Shown here: one piece after another, positions 1-8,936 of the stretch | Numbering within the stretch: position 1 is the first letter of the stretch | Layout of the letters: the number at the start of each line of letters is the position of its first letter | Origin: Bowmanella dokdonensis | Lineage (GTDB): Bacteria > Pseudomonadota > Gammaproteobacteria > Enterobacterales > Alteromonadaceae | Length of the DNA: 64,000 nt | Assembly (NCBI RefSeq): GCF_017254865.1 | Contig: NZ_JAFKCV010000004.1 | Coordinates: 310,001 to 374,000, forward strand | Direction: 5' to 3' | The notes under the pieces: model-generated | What the model was told of the DNA's origin: nothing | Database searches by the model: none | What the model saw: only the letters and a program-made list of their open reading frames with translations | Position numbers and translations under genes: made by a program

Positions 1-252
1 GCGGAAATAGTCCTTACGGTCTCCTTGCTGATGCTGCACCTGCACCAGTTGCCAGGATTGCAGTTCCTTCAGCCCCATACTGACGTTACCGCGGGAAATA
101 TTCAGGGCCTCGGCAATGTCATTGGCGCTCAGGGGGTGTTCGTGAGCCACCAGCAGGGCATACATCTGCCCGACAGTACGGTTAAAGCCCCAGCGGCTGC
201 CCATCTCGCCGAAGTGCATCACAAAAGATGCCAGCATAGGTGTGAGTTTCAT
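1..252 (-). CDS. GbsR/MarR-type HTH regulator, C-terminus beyond window
   Basis: The reverse strand reads 84 codons without a stop from an ATG at 252 to the window edge, so this is the N-terminal part of a longer protein. It contains a winged-helix DNA-binding region (around residues 30-75) with the pattern PLSANDIAEALNISRGNVS, followed by a wing-like RKDYF segment. The opening with FGEMGSRWGFNRTVGQMYALL is typical of GbsR-like members of the MarR superfamily, which control choline/betaine or membrane-related genes in other bacteria. The ligand and targets here are not visible. An 18-bp inverted repeat lies 15 bp upstream of the start codon and is a natural candidate for its own operator. Family assignment is fairly secure; function is inference. 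Confidence 0.75.
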   Translation of the reverse strand, partial: MKLTPMLASFVMHFGEMGSRWGFNRTVGQMYALLVAHEHPLSANDIAEALNISRGNVSMGLKELQSWQLVQVQHQQGDRKDYFR

Positions 253-266
253 GGTGGTTTTCGAAC

Positions 267-284
267 TTTCAGTAATTTCTGAAA
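267..284. promoter_or_regulatory. Inverted repeat, candidate operator of the GbsR-like regulator
   Basis: TTTCAGTAATTTCTGAAA has perfect 6-bp arms (TTTCAG/CTGAAA) around an AT-rich centre. It sits just upstream of the regulator start at 252, in the divergent region shared with the acetyltransferase gene. The size and symmetry suit a dimeric winged-helix protein. Binding is inferred only. Confidence 0.45.
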
Positions 285-360
285 ATTATAAATGTTGTTT
301 GATGCAGATCAAGAAGTTTTGGAAAAAGTTTGTGTGGATTCTCATGAATGCTGTCAGAAC

Positions 361-402
361 GTCTCAAGCCGTTGTCATGAGTGTCTCAAGGCTTTGTCTT
401 GA
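361..402. repeat. Two imperfect 20-bp direct repeats, 22-bp period
   Basis: Two copies of a GTCTCAAG-led 20-mer begin at 361 and 383. I count 16 of 20 positions identical, including GTCTCAAG, the later TTGTC and the final GA. The 22-bp period is about two helical turns, placing both copies on the same DNA face. They lie between the divergent regulator and acetyltransferase genes, so regulator binding is plausible but unproven. Confidence 0.4.
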
Positions 403-544
403 AAGGTAACAGAAGTGCCAAAAGCAACCAAACCAGGGATTTGTTCGCTGTCACTGCCTTACTACGGGCCAGCGGGATCAAACCTCTTGATCTCAACCAT
501 TATTGAGGTTTTACCCTGCCGCTTCGTTAAACAGGAGGCACTTT

Positions 545-1375
545 ATGACGCAGCAATTCGATCAACGACAATATCTGCTGAGAATTGGTTATTCGGGAGT
601 TCTGGCTCCCACCCTGGAGGTGGTCAGTGAGTTGGTGGCCCGCCACACCCGTTCCATTCCGTTTGAAAATCTCAGTTCGTTTATGGGGCAGCGGGTCGGG
701 TTGGATCCGTCTGAGTTGCAGCAGAAAATGCTGCACGACGGACGGGGAGGCTATTGTTATGAGCAGAACGGGTTATTTCGCATGATGCTTGAGTCTCTGG
801 GGCTGAAGGTGGAAGGTCTGGCAGCCAGGGTTCTGTGGAACGCGGACCCCGCCGTGATGCCGGCCATCTCTCATATGCTCCTCAAGACCCATATAGAAGG
901 ACAGCCTTACCTGTTCGATGTGGGCTTTGGCGTGCAGACTCCCACCGCGCCCCTGCGCCTGGTTACCGGCACACAGCAGATGACGCCGCATGGTCTCTAC
1001 CGGCTCAGCGAATCGTCAGGAGAATACCTGCTGGAGGCTGACATCGCAGGCAAGTGGGTGGCTGTTTACCGCTTTGACCTCAAACCCCGGTATCCTGCCG
1101 ATTATCAGATGTTCAACTGGTACGTTTCCACCCATCCCGAGTCGGTCTTCGTTAAAAATCTGGTGGCTGCAAAAGTGGTACCCGGTGCCCGCTATACGCT
1201 ACGCAACAATGAACTGAGCATCTATCCCAATGGGGGCCCCAAGCAACGTAAGACCCTGCAAAATCCTGCGGAGATCGCCCACAAGCTGACCAGTCTGTTT
1301 GCGATCCGCCTGCCGCACAATCCCGGGCTGATGGTCGCTCTTGAACGTCTGTGTCAGTCAGCTACAGTCATATAA
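545..1375 (+). CDS. nat: Arylamine N-acetyltransferase
   Basis: Cytoplasmic enzyme that transfers an acetyl group from acetyl-CoA to arylamines, hydrazines or related acceptors. At 276 residues it has the usual family length. The cysteine-protease-like triad is visible: Cys71 in RGGYCYEQN, His110 in SHMLL and Asp125 in YLFDVGFG. The N-terminal IPFENL motif (residues 38-43) is also typical. I chose the ATG at 545 because AGGAG lies a few bases upstream; an in-frame ATG at 503 would add 14 residues and has no such site. The gene diverges from the GbsR-like regulator, which may control it. The physiological substrate cannot be read from the sequence. Confidence 0.92.
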   Translation: MTQQFDQRQYLLRIGYSGVLAPTLEVVSELVARHTRSIPFENLSSFMGQRVGLDPSELQQKMLHDGRGGYCYEQNGLFRMMLESLGLKVEGLAARVLWNADPAVMPAISHMLLKTHIEGQPYLFDVGFGVQTPTAPLRLVTGTQQMTPHGLYRLSESSGEYLLEADIAGKWVAVYRFDLKPRYPADYQMFNWYVSTHPESVFVKNLVAAKVVPGARYTLRNNELSIYPNGGPKQRKTLQNPAEIAHKLTSLFAIRLPHNPGLMVALERLCQSATVI

Positions 1376-1546
1376 AGTGTGGAACACTCAGGGGATAAGG
1401 ATGCCCATACCGCTCCGGCCTTTTCAACCTTGCCGACTGATAGTTGGCACAATCGTTCTTTCTTCTGCGTTCAGTTATACAGCAATCTGATCGGACTCAC
1501 GCCCGGTCCCTACCGCCAGTTTCAATACTTAGTCGAGGAGTTTGTG

Positions 1547-2671
1547 ATGGTTGAAAAATACCTCCCCCTGCTTTCAGTTTGCCGGATGAACAGTAAGTGG
1601 ATCATTGTGATTTTGCTGAGCCTGGCGTCGTCGGGGTGTGGATCCGACGATATCAGAATCACCCCTCCCGACGTGCCGCCCCCGGCGGAGCCTGATTCCC
1701 ACTTTGAATATCTGGGCCTTGAGGGCACCACCGTCAAGCATTTCGCACAGACAGACACCGAGTTGGTGGCGGCCACTGACCAGGGCATATTTGTCTATGA
1801 GAATAATGAAAACTGGCAACTGACGACTCCGGACGACTGGAATATCAATGCCATTGAGGCCCTGTATCCGTCGCATTTTATTGCATCGGTGCAGAGGGGG
1901 GAAACCGAGACATTCCTGGCCGAGAGCCTGAACTCCGGCAGGACCTGGCAGGTGATAGACAGTAACTTCGCTAGGAGCAACGGTGCTGACAGCGCCGAAG
2001 CTGTGACGGCTTTGTATTTCAGTCAACAGACTGGCGAGTTGTTTGCCACAGGCACCCAGGTGCTGGCACGGTCGGATGACTTCGGCAGAACCTGGACGGT
2101 GATAGAAGGGGAATACGGCGGCTTTGCCAGCGGTTATGACACCCTGGTTTACAACCAGGACACCAACGACTTCTGGTATGGCGGCCAGGGAGCGATAGAA
2201 AATCCGGTGTTGAAGACGCTGAACAACGATTCATTGGCCTCTGAGGATTTGTCGGATCGTATCAATGAGCATCTGCATAGTCCCAGTGTGGTCAAGAGCA
2301 TCCACTTTGTCGGGGATGCCGTCTATGTGACCGCGGAGGGCGGCATTATCAAGTCCACCGATGACGGGACGAGTTGGGACTCAGTGATCAGTAGTGAGCA
2401 GTCCAGGTTCTATTTTGATCTCCTCGTTGATCCCGGCACCGGCACCCTTTACACGGCCGGCTGGGACAAGGATTTCGACAACCCTCAACCCTTAATTGTA
2501 GAGGTCAGTGAGGATGAGGGGGCAACCTGGACCGAGGTCGAATACCAGGGAGAGCCGATCCAGGGAGGCGTCTGGAGTATGCACCGGATGGAAACTGTCA
2601 GCGGCGCACAGATTTACCTGGGCTTGCAGGGCGGCGGGGTGTACCGCTTTTTACCCGAACAGGAGGGGTAG
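1547..2671 (+). CDS. BNR/Asp-box beta-propeller lipoprotein
   Basis: A 374-residue exported protein. The N-terminus has a hydrophobic stretch ending in a lipobox (LASSGC), so the mature protein should be lipid-anchored. At least four Asp-box motifs of the form S-x-D-x-G-x-T-W can be seen (NSGRTW, SDDFGRTW, STDDGTSW, SEDEGATW). They mark blades of a sialidase/VPS10-like beta-propeller fold. Such repeats do not by themselves imply sialidase activity, and I see no catalytic signature. The start at 1547 follows GAGGAG with good spacing (GTG at 1544 and ATG at 1586 are alternatives). Function unknown, perhaps surface binding or glycan recognition. Confidence 0.8.
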   Translation: MVEKYLPLLSVCRMNSKWIIVILLSLASSGCGSDDIRITPPDVPPPAEPDSHFEYLGLEGTTVKHFAQTDTELVAATDQGIFVYENNENWQLTTPDDWNINAIEALYPSHFIASVQRGETETFLAESLNSGRTWQVIDSNFARSNGADSAEAVTALYFSQQTGELFATGTQVLARSDDFGRTWTVIEGEYGGFASGYDTLVYNQDTNDFWYGGQGAIENPVLKTLNNDSLASEDLSDRINEHLHSPSVVKSIHFVGDAVYVTAEGGIIKSTDDGTSWDSVISSEQSRFYFDLLVDPGTGTLYTAGWDKDFDNPQPLIVEVSEDEGATWTEVEYQGEPIQGGVWSMHRMETVSGAQIYLGLQGGGVYRFLPEQEG

Positions 2672-2771
2672 CCAGCCTGGATAAGGCCAACCGTCCATTC
2701 GTCCGACAGGCTGCTGACTCTGCCTCCTCGCCATTTGCTGGCGTTGGTCTTTCCTACTTTCGGAGATACTT

Positions 2772-3236
2772 ATGATTGAACCGATAAGAAGTGAAATAAC
2801 AGTCCCATGTTCTGTTAACAGAGCCTTCGATGTGTTTACTTCAGGCTTTGGGAACTGGTGGCCCCGGGAATATTCCTGGTCCGGGAAAGGGATGGAAACC
2901 ATTGGTATTGAGCCCAAGGTAGGGGGGCGATGCACTGAAGTGGGTCCCCAGGGGTTTCAACTGGACTGGGGAATAGTTCTTGAATGGCGGCCCCCTGAGC
3001 AGTTGACTATCTCCTGGCATATTGGTCCTGACAGGGTTCCACATCCAAATCCGGAGCAGGCAAGTACCATTGCAGTGGCGTTCAAGTCTGTAGCAAAAGA
3101 CAAAACCCGCGTTGTTCTTGAACACAGAGATCTTCATAAGCATGGAGAGCGTGCCCAAAACTACAGGGATGCACTCAATTCGGAATACGGGTGGCCATTT
3201 ATTCTCAATAAGTACCTGGGTTGCGCTTGTGCCTAA
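2772..3236 (+). CDS. SRPBCC (AHSA1-like) family protein
   Basis: A 154-residue cytoplasmic protein of the START/Bet v 1 helix-grip fold, AHSA1-like branch. It shows the usual order: an N-terminal strand with V-x-R-A-F-D-V-F, a GNWWP segment, the E-P-K-V-G-G-R strand, and a central EWRPPEQLTISW strand. The C-terminal helix (YGWPFILNKY) would close the lipid- or metabolite-binding cavity. A Shine-Dalgarno GGAG precedes the ATG. The ligand is unknown. The gene ends 32 bp before the start of the next small gene, so the two are probably co-transcribed. Confidence 0.85.
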   Translation: MIEPIRSEITVPCSVNRAFDVFTSGFGNWWPREYSWSGKGMETIGIEPKVGGRCTEVGPQGFQLDWGIVLEWRPPEQLTISWHIGPDRVPHPNPEQASTIAVAFKSVAKDKTRVVLEHRDLHKHGERAQNYRDALNSEYGWPFILNKYLGCACA

Positions 3237-3268
3237 TGCCCTGGCAATTGATAGTCTTAGGAGGAACC

Positions 3269-3541
3269 ATGATTGTCACTCTCGCCTATGTGACCGACTT
3301 CGACCAATTTCTGCGGACTTTTTCGAACGAAGGGGTTGAGAAGAGAAGGGAACATGGTTGTAAGGGCGCCCATGTGGTTCTGGATCCCGATGACGCCCAC
3401 CGGGTGTGGGTGTTTTTCGACTGGGCAGACGAGGATTACGAGGGATTTCTAGCGGATCCGGAGATCCCCGCAATAGCACGGAAACTGGCGCTGCGGGAGC
3501 CGCCGGTGAAGATTGATCCTGTGGCACAATACGACGCCTGA
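3269..3541 (+). CDS. Small alpha/beta-barrel-like protein of unknown function
   Basis: A 90-residue protein without signal peptide. Its alternation of short strands and helices, opening MIVTLAYVTDFDQFL with a later VWVFFDWADEDYEGFL, resembles the dimeric alpha/beta-barrel (ABM/EthD-like) superfamily. I cannot assign a reaction. The start at 3269 follows AGGAGG at ideal spacing; an earlier in-frame ATG at 3221 would overlap the SRPBCC gene. The pair could act on a common small molecule, but this rests only on adjacency. Confidence 0.7.
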   Translation: MIVTLAYVTDFDQFLRTFSNEGVEKRREHGCKGAHVVLDPDDAHRVWVFFDWADEDYEGFLADPEIPAIARKLALREPPVKIDPVAQYDA

Positions 3542-3659
3542 GGCAGACTACTAAGATGCCTCCGCCCCCTTACCTGTAAAAAAACAATGAGCGGGCTTTG
3601 ACAAGCCGACAACGACAGGTCGCCCAGTTGGAAGCAAAACTGCGAACGGAGGACCTGTT

Positions 3660-5489
3660 TTATCTCCCGGCAATCAGAGCCTGATACTGCGCTTCATTGG
3701 CCAGGCTGGCAAACTCCTCGCCCCTGATATCCTGCCAGGTGGCGATCTGGCTGAAGCCGGGGTCACGGGTCACCTGCTGTAAGGCGGCGATGGCCCGTTG
3801 TTTGTCCTCAATGCTTTGTGACTGACCGGCACGTCTGGCCAGGGTCCTGGCCAGCAGATAGTTCAGTTCCAGTCTGACTTTGTTCCAGCCTCCTTCGAAC
3901 CAGCCGCCCTCAAAGGTTTGGGTAAAATGCAGCATATCCCGGGTCAGAGCCAGCGCCGTATCGATCTCTTCCTGAGTGAGTCTGATATCAACCAGCAATT
4001 GATTCAGTTTGACCAGATTCCACCTGGCGTTGTCGTGCATGGAAATATTGTACCCGCTGCTATAAGTACCGTTGCGGGCATGATCATCTCCTTCGAAGAC
4101 GGCTGTTTGTGTCCTTTTGATGGCCTGTTCCAGTACCTCAGACAAGGGTGCGCTGGACGGGGCGGTTTGATTTTCAGGCAGGGAATAGTATTCCAGGGCC
4201 TGAAGCAGATTATCCGGCAGGTATTTGGGGTTAAAATGCAACAGGGTTTGCTGGTGGAAAGCCGCCGGATTGTTCTGGTCTACCGGGTCGTCAATATAGG
4301 TTCGGGCCAGGGCCCTGCTCGGCAATTGCCCTGTGGTGCGCAGCAGCCCCTGGTCCACCAGTTTATCCAAAGCACCGGAAGAGTATGCCGCTTCGTTTTC
4401 CAGAAGTTGCTGGTAGTCGCTGCTGGCGGCCGCTTTCTGGCCAGCCGCCTCTTTCAGCCTGGCCCGGATATAGAGATCCCGCCAGACAAAATCCCGCTGC
4501 CAGTGATGATGTCGAGGCTCACCGGCAACCAACCAGTTATACAGATGCAGATGTTGATCTGGGGGCAAAACGGTGATGGCCCCTTCCAGCAAAGTAAAGT
4601 GCATCCGGTCCGAGTATTCGTTCAGGATCCTGGTGCGTAACTCCTGTGTCAGTTGGAAGCCGCTTTGCATGGCTTGCTCAAGCGCCAGGATAAGGTAGCC
4701 AAAGGCTTTCTGCTGAGTGCCATTGGCGCTTCGCTCTGTTGCACGATGCAGCCACCATAACTGCAATTCCCGGGCAAAATGGTCATCTGGATCCTGATGG
4801 ACAGCCAGAACAAAGTGATTTCTGGCCTGATCCAGCTTCTCCTCCGTTACGCCGCCTTGTCCGAGCAGCCAGGCAGCATAAAAAAGGTTGGCGTAAGTGC
4901 TTTTCTCATCCAGTGCCAGTGCCTGTCGGTACAGGCTCTCAATGTCGGCGTGTTCAATCAGCTGATTGTATATGCGGTATTGCGCCAGCCGGGCGATATG
5001 CGCCAGGGAATCTGCCTGTTGTGAGGCCGGCTGGCTGGAGATACTTTGATACAGGGCTTCGATAAGATCATTGGACAACGCATTCCCTTCTTCCACCGGT
5101 ATGCCGAACTCCCTGGCCCAGAGCCGGGCCAGATCCTGTTGCTTTTGTCTGATGGTGGTTGCATTCGGGCTCAGGAGAAGTGCCCGGTGGTAAAGCTGCC
5201 AGGCCCGGCGGTAATCTTTGGCCTGAATCAGCCAGTGAGCGGCATCAGACAGCTCAGCCACGGCCTGTTCGCGGGCCACCCAGTCGCGGAAGATGCCGGA
5301 CAGGGTCAGGGCGCCGATCACCAGTGACAGCACGGTGACCACCCCGCCCACCCATTTTAGCTGGGTAGCCAGACGTTCAGACCAGCTGTGATGCTGCTTG
5401 CTATGGCAATAGCGGCAAACGCCGGCCTGTTTGGGAATCGCAGAATGACAGGCCACACAGGACTTGGTTTGCAGATTACTGTCGGACAT
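3660..5489 (-). CDS. Zinc-ribbon, single-TM, TPR-like protein of unknown function
   Basis: About 609 residues from the ATG at 5489 (an ATG at 5513 would add eight). The N-terminus carries a C-x2-C...C-x2-C zinc ribbon (CVAC and CRYC), followed by one strong membrane segment (VGGVVTVLSLVIGALTLSGIF). The rest is helical, with repeats resembling tetratricopeptides (ALLLSPNATTIRQKQQ, ALDEKSTYANLFYAAWLLGQGG). The likely topology is a short cytoplasmic zinc-ribbon head and a large periplasmic helical domain for protein contacts. No enzyme motif is visible. It stands alone between oppositely oriented genes. Confidence 0.75.
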   Translation of the reverse strand: MSDSNLQTKSCVACHSAIPKQAGVCRYCHSKQHHSWSERLATQLKWVGGVVTVLSLVIGALTLSGIFRDWVAREQAVAELSDAAHWLIQAKDYRRAWQLYHRALLLSPNATTIRQKQQDLARLWAREFGIPVEEGNALSNDLIEALYQSISSQPASQQADSLAHIARLAQYRIYNQLIEHADIESLYRQALALDEKSTYANLFYAAWLLGQGGVTEEKLDQARNHFVLAVHQDPDDHFARELQLWWLHRATERSANGTQQKAFGYLILALEQAMQSGFQLTQELRTRILNEYSDRMHFTLLEGAITVLPPDQHLHLYNWLVAGEPRHHHWQRDFVWRDLYIRARLKEAAGQKAAASSDYQQLLENEAAYSSGALDKLVDQGLLRTTGQLPSRALARTYIDDPVDQNNPAAFHQQTLLHFNPKYLPDNLLQALEYYSLPENQTAPSSAPLSEVLEQAIKRTQTAVFEGDDHARNGTYSSGYNISMHDNARWNLVKLNQLLVDIRLTQEEIDTALALTRDMLHFTQTFEGGWFEGGWNKVRLELNYLLARTLARRAGQSQSIEDKQRAIAALQQVTRDPGFSQIATWQDIRGEEFASLANEAQYQALIAGR

Positions 5490-5669
5490 GGAGATCTCTG
5501 GTTGGATAACCATCAGGCAGTATAGTTAAGGCCTGCAAGTGGCGCTTATAGAAGGAGCTGCTGCCATGCAGCCAATCTTTGGTATCCGGCGTTTAAACCA
5601 ATGCGGACTGTCGCACGACTAAAGTCTGATAAAGGTATGTCATAACCACAAATCGACGGAGGAGATTCC

Positions 5670-6391
5670 ATGCTCAGCACCACAGGACGACTGTCTGTCT
5701 TAATTATTCTGGTCTTTGTCACAGCCTTCAGTTTGCCGGCCCGGGCCACCTGGTCTGTGATCGCGGTGGACAGAGATACCGGTGAAATCGGTATCGCCGG
5801 CGCGTCTTGCACTTTTGATGTTTCCGGGGTCGCCTCTATTGTGCCCGGCAAGGGCGCTATTGTGGTGCAGGCAGCGAGCAACTACTTTGCCCGTATGGAA
5901 GGGGTAAAAAAGATGCAGGAAGACAGCTCCGCTGAGACCATCCTGGAGGCCATGAAGGCGGATAATTTCAGCCCAGAACGGCAACAATACGGCGTTATTT
6001 TACTTCAGCAAAACACTGCCCCCTGGTTTATTCCGGCAAGGAAATCACATCATGGCAGGGTTCCAGGCTTGGCCATGACGTTGCGGTACTGGGCAATATC
6101 CTGGTGGATGAAAAGGTGATCAGTCAGGCCTATGCCGCGTTCGAGCAGGGCAGGAAAGGCGCCTTCGCCACCCGGCTGATGCTTGCACTGAAGGCCGGTG
6201 AGGAACAGGGGGGAGACAATAGATGCGACAAGCAGGCCGCGCGCTCTGCCTTTGTTTCTGTTTATAACCCGCATACAGGCGCCATTACTGAGCTGTCCGT
6301 ATTTGGCACAGATAAGGGCGGCCAGCCGGCCGTGACCTTGCTGAAAAACAAGTTCGATAAGCTTTATCAGACTGACCAAGGAACGAACTAG
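5670..6391 (+). pseudogene. DUF1028 family exported protein, one-base frameshift
   Basis: A signal peptide ending in ARA precedes the DUF1028 core (TWSVIAVDRDTGEIGIAG...IVVQAASN), a family with an Ntn-hydrolase-like fold. The opening frame runs to 6119 but loses family similarity after about 6023. Typical sequence resumes in another frame: SGKEITSWQGSRLGHDVAVLG and on to a stop at 6391. Adding one C to the five-C run at 6019-6023 joins the frames as ...NTAPLVYSGKE. Either the gene is inactive, or a base was lost in sequencing. A GGAGGAG site precedes the ATG. The biochemical role of DUF1028 proteins is not established; some family members carry peptidoglycan-binding domains, but none is seen here. 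Confidence 0.8.
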
Positions 6392-7416
6392 CCGGCTATG
6401 TCCGCCTGTTGCGCAAAGGCCGCCAGCGGATGGTTGGTGGTGATGGCGATGCTAACCCGTTCGCCGGGCTTGCTATGTTGTTCATGGCTGACCCTGACGC
6501 GCAGGCTGTGTCCTGAGTCCAGAGTCACGCAATAAAGCTTGCTGCCGCCTTCGTAGCGGACCCAGTCTACCACCGCGTTGCCTTTATCGGTTTCAGCGAC
6601 CAGTGACAGATCGTCCGGACGTAGCAGCAGTTCCACCTGTCCGCTCGCGCAGTCCATTGCCTTGCCCGGTACGTTACCCAGTTCGGTGAGCACGTCCTGT
6701 CCTTGAAGCTGGCCGGGCAGGAAGCTGGCTTCGCCTAAAAAGCGGGCAACAAAGCGATTCGCCGGCTCGGCAAAACAGGTTTCAGGATCGGCTATCTGTT
6801 CCAGCCTGCCGCGGTTGAGAATGCCGACCCTGTCGCCCACCGACAGGGCTTCTTCCTGGTCATGGGTGACCCAGATGGCCGGTACGCCGGCGGTTTTGAG
6901 GGCATTGCGGATTTCCCAGCGCAGACTGTCCTTAAGGGCGGCATCCAGGTTGGAAAGGGGTTCGTCCAGCAACACAAAGGCGGGTTCGTGGGCCAGGGTC
7001 CTGGCCAGGGCTACCCGCTGCTTCTGTCCGCCGGAGAGATTGGCCGGTTTGGCCCGACGCAAGCCTTCAAGGCCAAGCAACTTCAGCCAGTGATCGGCCA
7101 GTTCGGTGTTTTTCAGACGAAAACACACGTTCTGCTCCACCGTCAGATGGGGAAACAGGGCAAAGTCCTGAAACACCATGCCCACATTGCGCTTCTCCGG
7201 TGGCACCATCTTGGTGGCGGTAGCCGACCAACTGCCCAGATTGATTTCGCCTTCGGTAATGGGGATCAGACCGGCAAGCGCCTGCAATATAGTGGTTTTG
7301 CCACAGCCGGTGGGACCCACCAGCATCATGATTTCGTCCCTGTCCAACGCCAGGTTCAGTTGCTTCACCACTGGGGTGTCGCCATAGTTTACGGACAGAT
7401 TGCTAACCTTCAGCAT
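6388..7416 (-). CDS. fbpC: Iron(III) ABC transporter ATP-binding protein
   Basis: The 342-residue ATPase of a ferric-iron-type uptake system. Walker A is GPTGCGKTT (about residues 33-41), the signature is LSGGQKQR, and Walker B is FVLLDEPLSNLD, followed by the H-loop WVTHDQEEA. The C-terminal 100 residues form the TOBE-like regulatory domain usual in FbpC/PotA-type ATPases. Its start overlaps the permease stop (TAATG), indicating translational coupling. The Fur-like box upstream of the first gene of the operon supports an iron substrate, although the ATPase alone could also fit thiamine or polyamine importers. It converges on the DUF1028 gene. Confidence 0.9.
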   Translation of the reverse strand: MLKVSNLSVNYGDTPVVKQLNLALDRDEIMMLVGPTGCGKTTILQALAGLIPITEGEINLGSWSATATKMVPPEKRNVGMVFQDFALFPHLTVEQNVCFRLKNTELADHWLKLLGLEGLRRAKPANLSGGQKQRVALARTLAHEPAFVLLDEPLSNLDAALKDSLRWEIRNALKTAGVPAIWVTHDQEEALSVGDRVGILNRGRLEQIADPETCFAEPANRFVARFLGEASFLPGQLQGQDVLTELGNVPGKAMDCASGQVELLLRPDDLSLVAETDKGNAVVDWVRYEGGSKLYCVTLDSGHSLRVRVSHEQHSKPGERVSIAITTNHPLAAFAQQADIAG

Positions 7417-8936
7417 TAACGGCGGTGATCCTCTGTAAGTGCAAATTCGGCCCGGCGTTCACCGGATAACATCAGCGCCAGTCCCACAGCGGAAATCAAA
7501 ATCAGCAACAGCCCGGGGACAGCGGCACGACCAAAGTAACCGGCTTCATAAACACGCCACAAATAGGTGGCCAGGGTTTCAAAGCCGGTTGGACCCAGCA
7601 TCAGGGTGGCCGGAAGTTCGCGCATGGCTTCCAGGAAGACCAGGGCGGCACCCGCCACCATACCACGCATGGTCAGGGGCAGGGTAATACGGCGAAAAGC
7701 TTCAGCCGGACTGGCGCCAAGCAGACGGGCGGCCTTGACCATGCTGGGATCGAGTCGCTCGGCGGTGGAACGCACCGTGCCCACGGCAAGGGGCAAAAAG
7801 CGCATCACATAGGCCAGCACCAATAAGGCCAGGGTCTGATACAAAAACGGCAGTTGCAGGCCCAGATACACCAGCGCCGTGCCCATGACTATCCCTGGTA
7901 CGCCAAAGCCCAGATAAGTAATACGCTCCAGCAGACGACCAAAAGGGCCGGCAATGGCGGCCAGCGCCACGGGTACCGCCAGAATGACCGCCACCAGGGC
8001 GGCCAGCAGGGAGGCATGGGCGGAATTCCAGGCAAACTGCCATTCAAAACCACCGGTGCCTTCGCGGATCAGCCAGGCGAAGAAAATCGTCAGCGGCAAC
8101 ACGATGGCCAGCAAAACAACCGGCATGGCACTTAACAGCATCAGGCTGGTCTGCCAGCGGGCCGGCCAGAGGGTCAGTTGTCGTCCCGGACGTTCGGTAC
8201 TGCCTTTGACACGGGATTCCATAAACAGCACCAGACCGACGATCACCATCAACTGCAGCGACAACATGGCCGCCTGACCCAGGCCAAAAGCGTTGTACTC
8301 CACAAAGATTACCCGGGTGAAGGTATCCAACTGCATGATGGCCGGGGTACCGAAGTCCGACAGGGCATACAGGGCGGCCAGTAACGCACCGGCGGCAATG
8401 CCGGTGAACACCCTTGGCAGCACCACCCACCACAGACAGGCGATAAGCGACATACCCAGGGTGCGGGCGGCATTGACCAGGCTGGCATCCAGACTCAGCA
8501 GGGAGGCGCGGGTGGTCATCATCACAAAGGGATAGGTGTACAGGGACATCACCAGCGCCGCCCCCCATAAGCCATCCATGGTTGGGGTGGGCAGACCGAG
8601 CAGATTTTCGATTTCACCGCCGGGGCCAAAGGCGGCATACAGGGTGAAGGCGCCGATATAGCTGGGCAGGGCAAGGGGCGCTGCCAGCAGAATCAGCCAC
8701 AGGCGAGGCCAGGGCAACTGCACATAGGCGGTGAGTAGCGCCAGGGGCACCCCAATCAGGGTGGCGCCAAGCATAGTCAGCACCAGGAGCAACAGGGTGT
8801 TGGTCAGCACCCGCAAGTTATGGCTGTCGAACAGCGCCAGGCTGTCTGAAGCCAGGGCAAACAGCACGCCGATCGGGGCCAGGGCCAGCAGTGCAATCAG
8901 CAGTGCGGGCAGGTAGGATCTGGGCCATCGGCTCAT
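7416..8936 (-). CDS. fbpB: Iron(III) ABC transporter permease, fused double domain
   Basis: A 506-residue inner-membrane protein with two tandem permease halves and about twelve hydrophobic segments. Each half has an EAA-like loop for contact with the ATPase: AARTLGMSLIACLWWVVLPRVF in the first and AARLLGASPAEAFRRITLP in the second, written here as separate motifs. This two-in-one layout is characteristic of FbpB/ThiP-type permeases. The start overlaps the binding-protein gene by four bases (ATGA). Substrate assignment follows from the operon. Confidence 0.9.
   Translation of the reverse strand: MSRWPRSYLPALLIALLALAPIGVLFALASDSLALFDSHNLRVLTNTLLLLVLTMLGATLIGVPLALLTAYVQLPWPRLWLILLAAPLALPSYIGAFTLYAAFGPGGEIENLLGLPTPTMDGLWGAALVMSLYTYPFVMMTTRASLLSLDASLVNAARTLGMSLIACLWWVVLPRVFTGIAAGALLAALYALSDFGTPAIMQLDTFTRVIFVEYNAFGLGQAAMLSLQLMVIVGLVLFMESRVKGSTERPGRQLTLWPARWQTSLMLLSAMPVVLLAIVLPLTIFFAWLIREGTGGFEWQFAWNSAHASLLAALVAVILAVPVALAAIAGPFGRLLERITYLGFGVPGIVMGTALVYLGLQLPFLYQTLALLVLAYVMRFLPLAVGTVRSTAERLDPSMVKAARLLGASPAEAFRRITLPLTMRGMVAGAALVFLEAMRELPATLMLGPTGFETLATYLWRVYEAGYFGRAAVPGLLLILISAVGLALMLSGERRAEFALTEDHRR

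Noticed and set aside
3542-3659. Possible remnant of a transposase-like leucine-rich stretch after the small alpha/beta-barrel gene
   Set aside because: Only about 25 codons with no recognisable motif; base composition alone is not evidence.
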